Of a stretch of 64,000 nt of DNA, positions 9,166 to 16,964 are shown one piece after another. Below the pieces are notes generated by a model, which was not told the DNA's origin, made no database searches, and saw nothing but the letters and a program-made list of their open reading frames with translations. This DNA is from CAVTWH01 sp963738365 (GTDB taxonomy: Bacteria; Actinomycetota; Actinomycetes; Mycobacteriales; Micromonosporaceae), in contig CAVTWH010000007.1 in the NCBI GenBank assembly GCA_963738365.1, positions 248,001 through 312,000 of the forward strand. Direction: 5' to 3'. Position 1 is the first letter of the stretch, and the number at the start of each line of letters is the position of its first letter. The translations under genes were made by a program, and so were the position numbers.

Positions 9166-9278
9166 CGCCCCGGCGCCAGCCAGCTGTGAACCAGCGTGGG
9201 AGGGACCGCCGGCAGCACCGGCGGCCCCTCCCACCAGGAGTCCCTTCCACCGGGAGCCCCGACGAGGAGTGATGTGAC

Positions 9279-10271
9279 GTGAGCGCGGCGAGTACCCTGC
9301 GGCCGACCGGCGACCCGGTCGCCGCGGGCCACCGCAGGCCCGGGACGCCTCCGACGCCGGTCAGCCGGCGGGCCCGGCGCACTCCGGCGACCTGGGTCCG
9401 CGGCGGCGGGCTGAGCACGCTGGTGTTCGCCCTGCCGCTCCTGATCGTCTTCGGAGCGTTCTCCTGGTGGCCGATCCTGCGGTCGGTCATCATGAGCTTC
9501 CAGAAGACCAACCTGGTCGGCCCCGCCAAGTGGGTCGGCTGGCACAACTTCCACTACGTGCTCACCGATCCGGACCTGCCCACGGCGATCCGCAACACGC
9601 TCTACTTCGCGCTGCTCGCCCTGGTGATCGGCTACCCGGTGCCGCTGGTGACGGCGGTGCTGATCAGCTCGGTACGCCGCCTCAAAGGGCTCTACTCGGT
9701 GCTGGCCTACCTGCCGGTGGTGGTCCCGCCGGTGGTCTCCGTACTGCTGTGGAAGTTCTTCTACGACGGCTCCGCCGACGGCGTGTTCAACACCATCCTC
9801 GGCTACGCCGGCCTGGGCCCCTACACCTGGCTGTCCAGCCCGTCGATGGCGATGCCGTCGCTGGTGATCGAGGCGACCTGGGCGGCGGCCGGCGGTACCG
9901 TGATCATCTACCTGGCCGCACTGCTGGGCGTCCCGGACGAGTTGTACGACGCCGCCGAGGTCGACGGCGCCGGCATCTGGCAGAAGGTGTGGCACGTGAC
10001 CATGCCGCAGCTGCGCGGGGTGCTGTTCATCACCTTCATCCTGCAGATCATCGGCACCGTCCAGGTGTTCGTGGAGCCGTACCTGTTCACCAACGGCGGC
10101 CCGGCGAACGCCACCCTGACCATCCTGCTGATGATCTACAACTACGCGTTCGGCCGGTCCCTGGGCGGCAACTACGGGGCGGCCACCGCCCTGTCGCTGA
10201 TGCTCGCCGGGTTCCTCGCCGTACTCTCCCTCGTCTACTTCAAGCTCACCTCCGCCTGGAGCAAGTCATGA
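9279..10271 (+). CDS. ABC sugar transporter permease (MalF-type)
   Basis: Integral membrane permease of 330 residues with about six transmembrane helices after a 45-residue basic, Pro-rich cytosolic N-terminus. The cytoplasmic EAA-type loop that docks the ATPase is visible as AAEVDGAGIWQKVWHVTMPQ. GTG 9279 follows GAGGAG with 9-nt spacing. The 113-bp gap after the lipoprotein gene contains no strong hairpin, so read-through is likely. The last four bases overlap the next permease as ATGA. Confidence 0.93.
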   Translation: MSAASTLRPTGDPVAAGHRRPGTPPTPVSRRARRTPATWVRGGGLSTLVFALPLLIVFGAFSWWPILRSVIMSFQKTNLVGPAKWVGWHNFHYVLTDPDLPTAIRNTLYFALLALVIGYPVPLVTAVLISSVRRLKGLYSVLAYLPVVVPPVVSVLLWKFFYDGSADGVFNTILGYAGLGPYTWLSSPSMAMPSLVIEATWAAAGGTVIIYLAALLGVPDELYDAAEVDGAGIWQKVWHVTMPQLRGVLFITFILQIIGTVQVFVEPYLFTNGGPANATLTILLMIYNYAFGRSLGGNYGAATALSLMLAGFLAVLSLVYFKLTSAWSKS

Positions 10272-11257
10272 CCAGCCAGCAGGTCCCAGCGGCACCGCAG
10301 GGTTCGTGGCAGCCGCCGGCCGGCGCCCCGGCGCCGGCCGCCGCCGGACGCGCCGCCAGGCGCGCAGCGTCCCAGTTCGACGCCAACCGCGGCTTCGTCT
10401 CCGCGCAGGACTGGCGCCGGCCGGGCGTCCGGATAGCCATGAAGGCGCTGCACGCGCTGCTGCTCGCGCTGCTCCTGCTGGTCGGCATCGGGCCGGCGCT
10501 GCTGCTGGCCAAGTACGCGGTCACGCCGACGCAGGACATCATCCGCTCCCCGCTGGCCGTCTTCCCGCACGGCGTGCGCTGGGCGAACGTCTCCGAGGCG
10601 TGGAACGACGTCCAGATCAGCCGGTACTTCCTCAACACCATCTGGCTGGCGGCCGGCTCCTGGTTCGTGCAGCTGCTGGTCGCCACCACCGGCGGCTACG
10701 TGCTGTCGGTGCTGCGACCGCGCTGGGGCAGGCTGGTCAACGGGCTGGTCATCGCGACGCTGTTCGTACCCAGCGTGGTGCTGCTGGTGCCGCTGTACCT
10801 GACCATCCTCAATCCGCCGGTGCTCGGCACCTCGCTGATCAACACCTTCTGGGCGGTGTGGCTGCCGTCCGGGGCGAGCGCGTTCAACGTGGTGATCATG
10901 ACCCGGTTCTTCGACAGCCTGCCGCGCGAGGTGTTCGAGGCGGCCAGGGTGGACGGGGCCGGTCCGTTCCGGCTGTTCTGGTCGGTGGTGCTACCGATGT
11001 CCCGGCCGATCCTCGGCGTGGTGTCGGTGTTCGCCATCATCGCCAGCTGGAAGGACTTCCTGTGGCCGCTGCTGGTCCTCAAGGACCAGACCAAGCAGCC
11101 GCTGTCGGTCCGCCTGCCGGCCATCGCGTCGCAGACCGACCTGGGCGTCTTCCTCGCCTCCCTGGCGATCTCCACCCTCATCCCGATCGTCTTCTTCCTC
11201 GTCTTCCAACGCCTCTTCCTCTCCAGCGCCGGCCTCGGCGGCGCCGTCAAGGGCTGA
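10268..11257 (+). CDS. ABC sugar transporter permease (MalG-type)
   Basis: Second permease of the importer, 329 residues, with six predicted membrane spans after a Pro/Ala-rich leader of about 55 residues. The EAA loop reads EAARVDGAGPFRLFWSVVLP. The ATG overlaps the MalF-type stop (ATGA), so translation is coupled. The operon ends at the strong hairpin at 11298-11359. The open frame upstream of 10268 is a shadow of the first permease. Confidence 0.93.
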   Translation: MTSQQVPAAPQGSWQPPAGAPAPAAAGRAARRAASQFDANRGFVSAQDWRRPGVRIAMKALHALLLALLLLVGIGPALLLAKYAVTPTQDIIRSPLAVFPHGVRWANVSEAWNDVQISRYFLNTIWLAAGSWFVQLLVATTGGYVLSVLRPRWGRLVNGLVIATLFVPSVVLLVPLYLTILNPPVLGTSLINTFWAVWLPSGASAFNVVIMTRFFDSLPREVFEAARVDGAGPFRLFWSVVLPMSRPILGVVSVFAIIASWKDFLWPLLVLKDQTKQPLSVRLPAIASQTDLGVFLASLAISTLIPIVFFLVFQRLFLSSAGLGGAVKG

Positions 11258-11297
11258 CCCATCCACCCCCACCCACCCCGCAAAACCCCGCCCACCT

Positions 11298-11359
11298 AGA
11301 GATCTTGGGGTGGTGGCGGTCATCCGTCGCCAGATGAGCGCCACCACCCCAAGATCTCT
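11298..11359 (+). terminator. hairpin terminator after the sugar-importer operon
   Basis: Perfect 21-bp arms at 11298-11318 and 11339-11359. The 20-nt loop itself contains a second short stem (TCATC/GATGA). No U-tract follows, as is common in high-G+C actinobacteria. It separates the permease operon from the regulator gene read in the same direction. Confidence 0.85.
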
Positions 11360-11480
11360 TCTGTTCAGGGGTGGTGGAGGGGCGGATGGGTTCCGGAAGT
11401 GGGGTGGATGGGGACGCTGGTGGCGCAAGTGAAGGGGGAAATTTCGCATGATCCGCTGGGGAGAAATGGCCGCTGGGGCG

Positions 11481-11511
11481 GTGCAAGTGTTTGCACTCGA
11501 TCGCGTAGGCT
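11481..11511 (+). promoter_or_regulatory. LacI-type operator and -10 element of the regulator gene
   Basis: Perfect palindrome GTGCAAGTGTTTGCAC at 11481-11496 (6-bp arms, 4-bp centre), the size and shape of a LacI-family site. It is followed by TAGGCT at 11506-11511, 6 nt before the ATG. The palindrome covers the expected -35 position, which fits autorepression by the adjacent gene product. Operator function is inferred. Confidence 0.65.
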
Positions 11512-11517
11512 TGCGCC

Positions 11518-12579
11518 ATGACACGACGACTCGCCGAGGTGGCCAAATACGTCGGCGTCAGCGAGGCGACGGTCAGCCGGGTACTGAACAACAAGCCCGG
11601 CATCTCCGACGCCACCCGCGCCGCCGTGCTGACCGCTCTCGACGTGCTCGGCTACGAGCGCCCCACGAAGCTGCGCGGCGAACGCGCCCGGCTGGTCGGC
11701 CTGGTCCTGCCCGAGCTGCAGAACCCGATCTTCCCGGCGTTCGCCGAGGTGGTCGCCGGGGCGCTGGCCAAGCGTGGCTTCACCCCGGTGCTGTGTACCC
11801 GTACCGCCGAGGGCGTCTCCGAAGCTGAGTACGTCGAGATGCTGCTCGACCAGCACGTCAGCGGGATCATCTTCGCCGGTGGGGCGTATGCGCAGGCCGC
11901 CGCCGACCATGACCACTACCACACGCTGCTGGAGCGCAACCTGCCCGTGGTGCTGGTCAACGCCGCGTTCGAGGATCTCGGCTTCCCGCGCGTCTGCGTC
12001 GACGACGCGCACGCCGTCGACCAGGCCTACGCACACCTGACCTCGCTCGGGCACGAGCGGATCGGCCTGGTCCTCGGCCCGGCCGACCACGTGCCGTCCG
12101 GCCGCAAGCTGGCCGCCTTCGAGGCCAACTACCGGGCCCGCGCGGCCGAGCGCGGCGCGGACGGCGAGGACCTGCGCACCGTCGTGGCCCGCACGATGTT
12201 CTCGATGGAGGGCGGGCACGCGGGCACCACGCGGCTGCTGCGGGCGGGGGTCACCGCGGTCATCTGCGCGAGCGACATCCTGGCGCTGGGCGCCATCCGG
12301 GCGGTCCGCCGGCACGGGCTGAACGTGCCGGCCGACGTGTCCGTGGTGGGCTTCGACGACTCGCCGTTCATGAACACCACGGACCCGCCGTTGACCACGG
12401 TGCGCCAGCCGATCGAGTCGATGGGGCACGCCGCCGTGGCGCTGCTGGTGACCCAGATCGCCGGCAACTCGGTGCCCACCGAGGAGATGTTCTTCGAGCC
12501 GGAGCTGGTGATGCGGGGCTCCACCGGCCCGGCCCGGATCCCGGCGCCCGAGCCCCAAGGGGTGGCCAGCCTCGCCTGA
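11518..12579 (+). CDS. LacI-family transcriptional regulator
   Basis: DNA-binding repressor of 353 residues. The N-terminal helix-turn-helix reads RLAEVAKYVGVSEATVSRVL and the hinge follows at about 45-60. The periplasmic-binding-like sensor domain has LVGLVLPELQNPIFPAF, VCVDDAHAV and VVGFDDSPFM. By position it is the likely regulator of the alpha-glucoside genes on either side, responding to an imported sugar. ATG 11518 has no Shine-Dalgarno and lies 6 nt after TAGGCT, so the mRNA is probably leaderless. Confidence 0.92.
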   Translation: MTRRLAEVAKYVGVSEATVSRVLNNKPGISDATRAAVLTALDVLGYERPTKLRGERARLVGLVLPELQNPIFPAFAEVVAGALAKRGFTPVLCTRTAEGVSEAEYVEMLLDQHVSGIIFAGGAYAQAAADHDHYHTLLERNLPVVLVNAAFEDLGFPRVCVDDAHAVDQAYAHLTSLGHERIGLVLGPADHVPSGRKLAAFEANYRARAAERGADGEDLRTVVARTMFSMEGGHAGTTRLLRAGVTAVICASDILALGAIRAVRRHGLNVPADVSVVGFDDSPFMNTTDPPLTTVRQPIESMGHAAVALLVTQIAGNSVPTEEMFFEPELVMRGSTGPARIPAPEPQGVASLA

Positions 12580-13146
12580 GGCGGCTTCCGGTGACCGGGC
12601 GCGTACCTTGAGTGAGATGCGGCACAGTCGCGGGCACCAACTGGTGATCTTCGCCGGTGCGCCGGGCGACGACGCGGGTGGACCGGGTGACCTGGCCGCC
12701 TGGCACTGTCGACGGGTGCCGTCGCGATCGCGCCACGACCCGCCACTCGTGTGGCAGGCTGTCGTTCCCGCTGCGCCGGGTCGCCGGGCTGTGCTGAGGC
12801 GTCGACGTGGCCGGACGGCGGCAGGCGCTCGGATTCCACGGCGTTTGCGCTGCTCAGCACTCGCTTAGTACACGGGGGATTAATTTCTTGCAATGAGCCA
12901 TAGACTTCTTGCGACGTCTGGTCTTAGTCTCGTCTCTACGTCGGAGCTGCGATCTCGGTCCAGCCGCCGACGGCAGCACCCTGTCGGGCCACTCCGCGGG
13001 CGCGCCGCGGGCGCATCGGCGGGGGTACCACCGGGAGCGGCAAGGGCGCCGGTCCCGTCATCGAACACGAGGGGTGTCGGGCGTGCCAGCCGGGCCGCAG
13101 GTGCGGCGCCCCGGTACCGACGAGCCACCCGAAAAGGCAGGTCTTG
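12580..13146. other. 567-bp intergenic region before the second alpha-glucosidase
   Basis: I find no supportable gene. Several frames are open on both strands, but their translations are Arg/Ala/Pro/Ser-rich without family features. The AT-richer part 12868-12950 is the likely promoter zone and carries TTCTTGC at 12885-12891 and 12906-12912, exactly 21 bp apart and on the same helical face. AGGCAGG at about 13135-13141 is the ribosome site for the downstream gene. Confidence 0.6.
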
Positions 13147-14772
13147 GTGTCAGAGGTAGACGCTCGCGAGTGGTGGCGCAGCGCCGCCATCTACCAGGTG
13201 TACCCGCGCAGTTTCGGGGACGGGGACGGAGACGGCGTCGGCGACCTGGCCGGCATCCGGGCCCGCCTGGGGTACCTGAGCGAGCTGGGCGTCGACGCGA
13301 TCTGGTTCAGCCCGTGGTTCCCGTCCCCGATGGCCGACGCGGGCTACGACGTGGCCGACTACCGCGACATCGACCCCGCCTTCGGCACCCTCGCCGAGGC
13401 CGAGGCGCTCATCGCCGAAGCCCACGAGCTGGGCATCCGGACCATCGTCGACATCGTCCCCAACCACTGCTCGGACCAGCACGCCTGGTTCCGGGAGGCG
13501 CTGGCCGCCGGCCCCGGATCGGCCGCCCGCGAACTGTTCTGGTTCCGCCAGGGCCGGGGTGCCGACGGTGGGCTGCCGCCCAACAACTGGCAGTCGATCT
13601 TCGGCGGCCCGGCCTGGACCCGGGTCGCCGACGGCGAGTGGTACCTGCACCTGTTCGCCCCCGAACAGCCCGACTTCAACTGGGAGAACCCGAAGGTCCG
13701 CGAGGAGTTCGAGGACATCCTGCGGTTCTGGTTCGACCGCGGGGTGGACGGCATCCGGATCGACTCGGTGGCCGTGGTGATGAAGGACCCGCTGCTGGCC
13801 GACTTCGACCACGCTGCCCCACCCGCCCCGCACCCCTACGAGGACCGCGACGAACTGCACGAGATCTACCGGGGCTGGCGCGCCGTCGCCGACTCCTACC
13901 CGCAGCCGCGCGCCCTGATCGGCGAGATCTGGCTGCCCGACACCGAGCGGTTCATCCGGTACCTGCGCCCGGACGAGCTGCACACCGCGTTCAACTTCGA
14001 CTTCCTGGGCCGCCCGTGGCTCGCCGGACAGCTGCGCGAGAGCATCGACGCCACGCTCGCCGCGCACGCGCCGGTGCGCGCCCCGGCCACCTGGGTGCTG
14101 TCCAACCACGACGTCACCCGGCACGTCACCCGCTACGGGCGCCAGGACAGCGCGTACCACATGGACCTGCGCGGCGCCCGCCACGGACTGCCCAGCGACC
14201 TGGCGCTGGGCACCCGGCGGGCCCGGGCGGCCGCCCTGCTGGCCGCGGCGCTGCCCGGCTCGGTCTACCTCTACCAGGGGGAGGAGCTGGGGCTCACCGA
14301 GGTCGAGGACATCCCCGACGGGGTACGCCAGGACCCGATGTTCTTCCGCTCCGGCGGCACCAACCCGGGCCGGGACGGCTGCCGGGTACCGCTGCCCTGG
14401 TCGGGGAGCGCGCCGCCGTTCGGGTTCAGCCCGGACGGGGCGACCGGGCAGCCGTGGCTGCCCCAGCCGGCCGGCTGGACCGCGTACACGGTGGCCGCCG
14501 AGTCGGCCGACCCGGACTCCATGCTCTCCCTCTACCGGCGGGCGCTGGCCTGCCGGCGGGCCGTCCCCGGGCTGGGCGACGGGCCGATGACCTGGCTGCC
14601 GGCGCAGCCCGACGTGCTGGCGTTCCAGCGCGGGCCGGGCTTCGCCTGCGTGGTCAACCTCGCCGCCGCGCCGGCCGCCCTGCCGGCCCACGCCGAGCTG
14701 CTGGTCGCCAGCGGACCGCTGGTCGACGGGCAGCTCCCCACCGACACGGCCGTCTGGCTCCGGCTGGCCTGA
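13147..14772 (+). CDS. GH13 alpha-glucosidase, paralogue 2
   Basis: Cytosolic alpha-glucosidase of 541 residues, close paralogue of the enzyme at 5996. Nucleophile Asp206 (GIRIDSV), acid/base Glu260 (LIGEIWLP) and Asp322 (SNHDVTR) are all present, so it should be active. The loop after RGADG reads GLPPNNWQSIFGGPAW and differs from paralogue 1, as does the C-terminal domain. GTG 13147 is chosen over the adjacent TTG 13144 because it sits better after AGGCAGG. It is the last gene of the sugar locus and ends at a strong hairpin. Confidence 0.92.
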   Translation: MSEVDAREWWRSAAIYQVYPRSFGDGDGDGVGDLAGIRARLGYLSELGVDAIWFSPWFPSPMADAGYDVADYRDIDPAFGTLAEAEALIAEAHELGIRTIVDIVPNHCSDQHAWFREALAAGPGSAARELFWFRQGRGADGGLPPNNWQSIFGGPAWTRVADGEWYLHLFAPEQPDFNWENPKVREEFEDILRFWFDRGVDGIRIDSVAVVMKDPLLADFDHAAPPAPHPYEDRDELHEIYRGWRAVADSYPQPRALIGEIWLPDTERFIRYLRPDELHTAFNFDFLGRPWLAGQLRESIDATLAAHAPVRAPATWVLSNHDVTRHVTRYGRQDSAYHMDLRGARHGLPSDLALGTRRARAAALLAAALPGSVYLYQGEELGLTEVEDIPDGVRQDPMFFRSGGTNPGRDGCRVPLPWSGSAPPFGFSPDGATGQPWLPQPAGWTAYTVAAESADPDSMLSLYRRALACRRAVPGLGDGPMTWLPAQPDVLAFQRGPGFACVVNLAAAPAALPAHAELLVASGPLVDGQLPTDTAVWLRLA

Positions 14773-14788
14773 CGCGCCGCGCACCACG

Positions 14789-14821
14789 CTCGGGGGAGGG
14801 GAGAGCGGCCCCTCCCCCGAG
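14789..14821 (+). terminator. hairpin terminator after the second alpha-glucosidase
   Basis: Perfect 13-bp arms CTCGGGGGAGGGG and CCCCTCCCCCGAG with a 7-nt loop, 16 bp after the stop codon. Confidence 0.85.
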
Positions 14822-14891
14822 TTCTGTCCCGCCGCCGCTTGCCCGACCCGCCTACGGTGGTCGACGTCGATCTGTCGAGGAGGTCCGGGCC

Positions 14892-15563
14892 GTGTCGAAC
14901 GCCACCGTCGGGCTCGGCTTCGGCCTCTGTGCCGCGCTGTTCGTCGGGTTGCTGACGCTGGCGGTGGTGGTCGGGATCACCGGGGTACGCCGGGAGCGGG
15001 AACGCACCGCCGGGCTGGCCGCCTGGGCGCGGGCCAACGGCTGGGGCTTCCTCACCCGACCCGGCACCAACTGGCCGCAGCGCCTGCCCGGCCACCACCG
15101 GCGCGGTGTCACCCTGGCGCTGACCGGCGTGGTCAACGAGCGCGTCGTCTCGGTCGGCGAGTACCACTACACCGAGAGCCACACCACCGGGAGCAGCTCC
15201 ACCAGCACCACGCACCGGTACGTCGTGGTGGGGCTGCGGCTGCCCGCGGCGTACCCGCCGATCGCGGTGGCGCCGCGCGGCGGACTGTCCCGGCTGGGTC
15301 GAACGCTCTTCGGCGACGGGCGTGCCAGCACCGGGAACGCCGCCTTCGACGAGCGGTTCCGGATCGCCACCGCCGATCCCGCGCTGGTACCGGCGCTGAT
15401 CGGCCCGGCGCTGCTCGGCGCGCACCTCGCGGAGCAGGTACCACCGTGGAGCATCGTGGGCGACGAGTTGCTGACCTACTTCCCCGGCACCCTCCGCGAC
15501 CCGGCCGCCATCCCCGGCTACGCCGCCTGGCTCGGACAAGTGGCCGACCTGCTGGGGCGCTGA
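14892..15563 (+). CDS. hypothetical membrane-anchored protein
   Basis: Not recognised. It has 223 residues with one N-terminal transmembrane helix (about 7-30, LGFGLCAALFVGLLTLAVVV) followed by an Arg-rich stop-transfer and a soluble, probably cytosolic, domain. That domain has a Ser/Thr-rich stretch (SHTTGSSSTSTTH, about 100-112) inside what looks like a beta-rich fold, and a C-terminal PG/PW-rich part. GTG 14892 follows GAGGAGG at about 14877-14883. It is isolated between hairpins, so probably a single-gene unit. Resembles uncharacterised actinobacterial proteins whose N-terminus reads ARANGWGF. Confidence 0.75.
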   Translation: MSNATVGLGFGLCAALFVGLLTLAVVVGITGVRRERERTAGLAAWARANGWGFLTRPGTNWPQRLPGHHRRGVTLALTGVVNERVVSVGEYHYTESHTTGSSSTSTTHRYVVVGLRLPAAYPPIAVAPRGGLSRLGRTLFGDGRASTGNAAFDERFRIATADPALVPALIGPALLGAHLAEQVPPWSIVGDELLTYFPGTLRDPAAIPGYAAWLGQVADLLGR

Positions 15564-15628
15564 CCCCACCTTCGGCGGCTGACCGCACCTTTCGGCTGAC
15601 CGCGCCCTTCGGCTCACCGCGCCCTTCG
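15559..15628. repeat. imperfect 17-bp tandem repeat
   Basis: Three 17-bp units of the form GCTGACCGC(A/G)CC(T/C)TTCG (15578-15594, 15595-15611, 15612-15628) follow a looser first copy that includes the preceding stop codon. No known element is recognised. Confidence 0.7.
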
Positions 15629-15768
15629 GCGGTGGCCGTCGGACCACAGGTGCGGCTCGGCACCCGCCGCACCACGGCCACGGGACACCGGTCGTTGCAC
15701 CATCGGTGCAGACTGGACGGATGCAATGACGCTGTCGATCTGCACCGCAATCCTGGGGGAGGATGCTC

Positions 15769-16068
15769 GTGCATTTCCTGGTGGAACGGGTTCATCGGCT
15801 GGACCGCTGGCAGCGGCGCGGCTTCGCGGTCCGGGTGGACTGGCCGGACGGCTCGCACCAGCTCTTCGGCTGGCGGCGGGGCTGGCACCAGGCATCCCGG
15901 CTGGTACAGCGCGACCGCTGGTACTGGCGGCGCTCGCCGGTCCGCCCACTGGCCTGGTCGATCATCGTGGTGACCCGGGCCGAGCTGCGGCTGCACGCGC
16001 ACCGCGGCTGGTGCTCGGCGGACAGTTGCCCGAGTGGTGCCCGGGTGGTCCGCCGCGAACGACGCTGA
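15769..16068 (+). CDS. small hypothetical protein, Arg/Trp-rich
   Basis: Not recognised. 99 residues, very basic and rich in Trp (RVDWPDGSHQLFGWRRGWHQ) with no signal peptide or membrane span. The ribosome site GGGGGAGG at 15755-15762 directly abuts ATG 15763, so GTG 15769, 6 nt further on, is the better start. It converges on the GH25 gene, with a shared 19-bp-arm hairpin between them. Confidence 0.6.
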   Translation: MHFLVERVHRLDRWQRRGFAVRVDWPDGSHQLFGWRRGWHQASRLVQRDRWYWRRSPVRPLAWSIIVVTRAELRLHAHRGWCSADSCPSGARVVRRERR

Positions 16069-16106
16069 TCCCGGGCGGGCGGTGGGGCGCCCGCCCGGGA
16101 TCAGCG
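16063..16106. terminator. bidirectional hairpin terminator
   Basis: Perfect 19-bp arms at 16063-16081 and 16088-16106 around a 6-nt loop (GTGGGG), between convergent genes. Its left arm overlaps the last codons of the small gene and its right arm ends 12 bp from the GH25 stop. Confidence 0.88.
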
Positions 16107-16117
16107 CCTGGATCGGG

Positions 16118-16855
16118 TCAGCAGGTGCCGTTGCAGGCCAGTACCTTCAGCCGGCTCAGGGTGCCGTTCCAGACGTCGGAGTCGCCGGCCAGCGAGCCGC
16201 TGGAGGTCCACTGCCAGAAGGAGTAGACCGAGTAGCCCGGGGGCAGGCTTCCGACGCTGCTGGAGTAGCGGGCGATCCAGAGCGGCGCCTCGCTGGCCCA
16301 GGCGTTGTAGCTGCCGATGCAGGTGTTCCACCAGTCGGTGGTGGTGTAGAGCACCGGCCAGCGGGTGGTCCGGGCGTGGTACTCGTTCAGGAACGACGTG
16401 ATCCAGCTGCGCATCGATGACTGGGACTTGCCGTAGCAGGTGGAGCCGTACGGGTTGTACTCGATGTCCAGCGCGCCGGGCAGGGTGCGCCCGTCCCGGG
16501 ACCAGCCGCCGCCGTGCGCGACGAAGTAGTCGGCCTGGGTGGCGCCGCTGGTGGTGTCCGGCCGGGCGAAGTGGTACGACCCGCGGATCATGCCCACGTT
16601 GTACGACCCGTTGTACTGCTGGGCGAAGTAGGCGTTGGTGTAGTACGTGCCCTCGGTCGCCTTGATGTAGGCGAACCGGGAGCCGGCGTTCCACTGTGCG
16701 GACCAGTTGACGTTGCCCTGGTAGCTGGACACGTCCTGGCCCTGCAGGCCGGCCGGGGCGGCGCCGGCGGCGCTCGCGGTGGACAGCGTGGCTACGGCGG
16801 TGGCCACCACGCTGGCGGCGGCGACCAGCGCCAACCGCAGGCGGGAAGTTGTCAT
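16118..16855 (-). CDS. secreted GH25 muramidase (lysozyme)
   Basis: Secreted peptidoglycan hydrolase of 245 residues cutting the MurNAc-GlcNAc bond. A 32-residue signal peptide ending near ASAAGAAP precedes one GH25 domain. Family landmarks: GQDVSSYQGNVNW at the start of the barrel, FAYIKATEG, SYHFARP, and the catalytic Asp-x-Glu pair in GALDIEYNP. There is no separate wall-binding domain. ATG 16855 follows GAGGAGCG. Cysteines near 164, 206 and the C-terminus may form disulfides. Confidence 0.92.
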   Translation of the reverse strand: MTTSRLRLALVAAASVVATAVATLSTASAAGAAPAGLQGQDVSSYQGNVNWSAQWNAGSRFAYIKATEGTYYTNAYFAQQYNGSYNVGMIRGSYHFARPDTTSGATQADYFVAHGGGWSRDGRTLPGALDIEYNPYGSTCYGKSQSSMRSWITSFLNEYHARTTRWPVLYTTTDWWNTCIGSYNAWASEAPLWIARYSSSVGSLPPGYSVYSFWQWTSSGSLAGDSDVWNGTLSRLKVLACNGTC

Positions 16856-16964
16856 CTCGCTCCTCGGGGTAGGGAGTTGTAACGACTCCTGCCAGTTCTC
16901 CCATAGAGAAGCGTCAATTGCCAGAGCGCCTGGCAGAGCTAGGGTTACCGGAAGGGGAACCCCG

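Noticed and set aside
12608..13159. Short plus-strand frames in the gap before the second alpha-glucosidase
   Set aside because: No ribosome site, no family motif, and biased to Arg/Ser/Pro.
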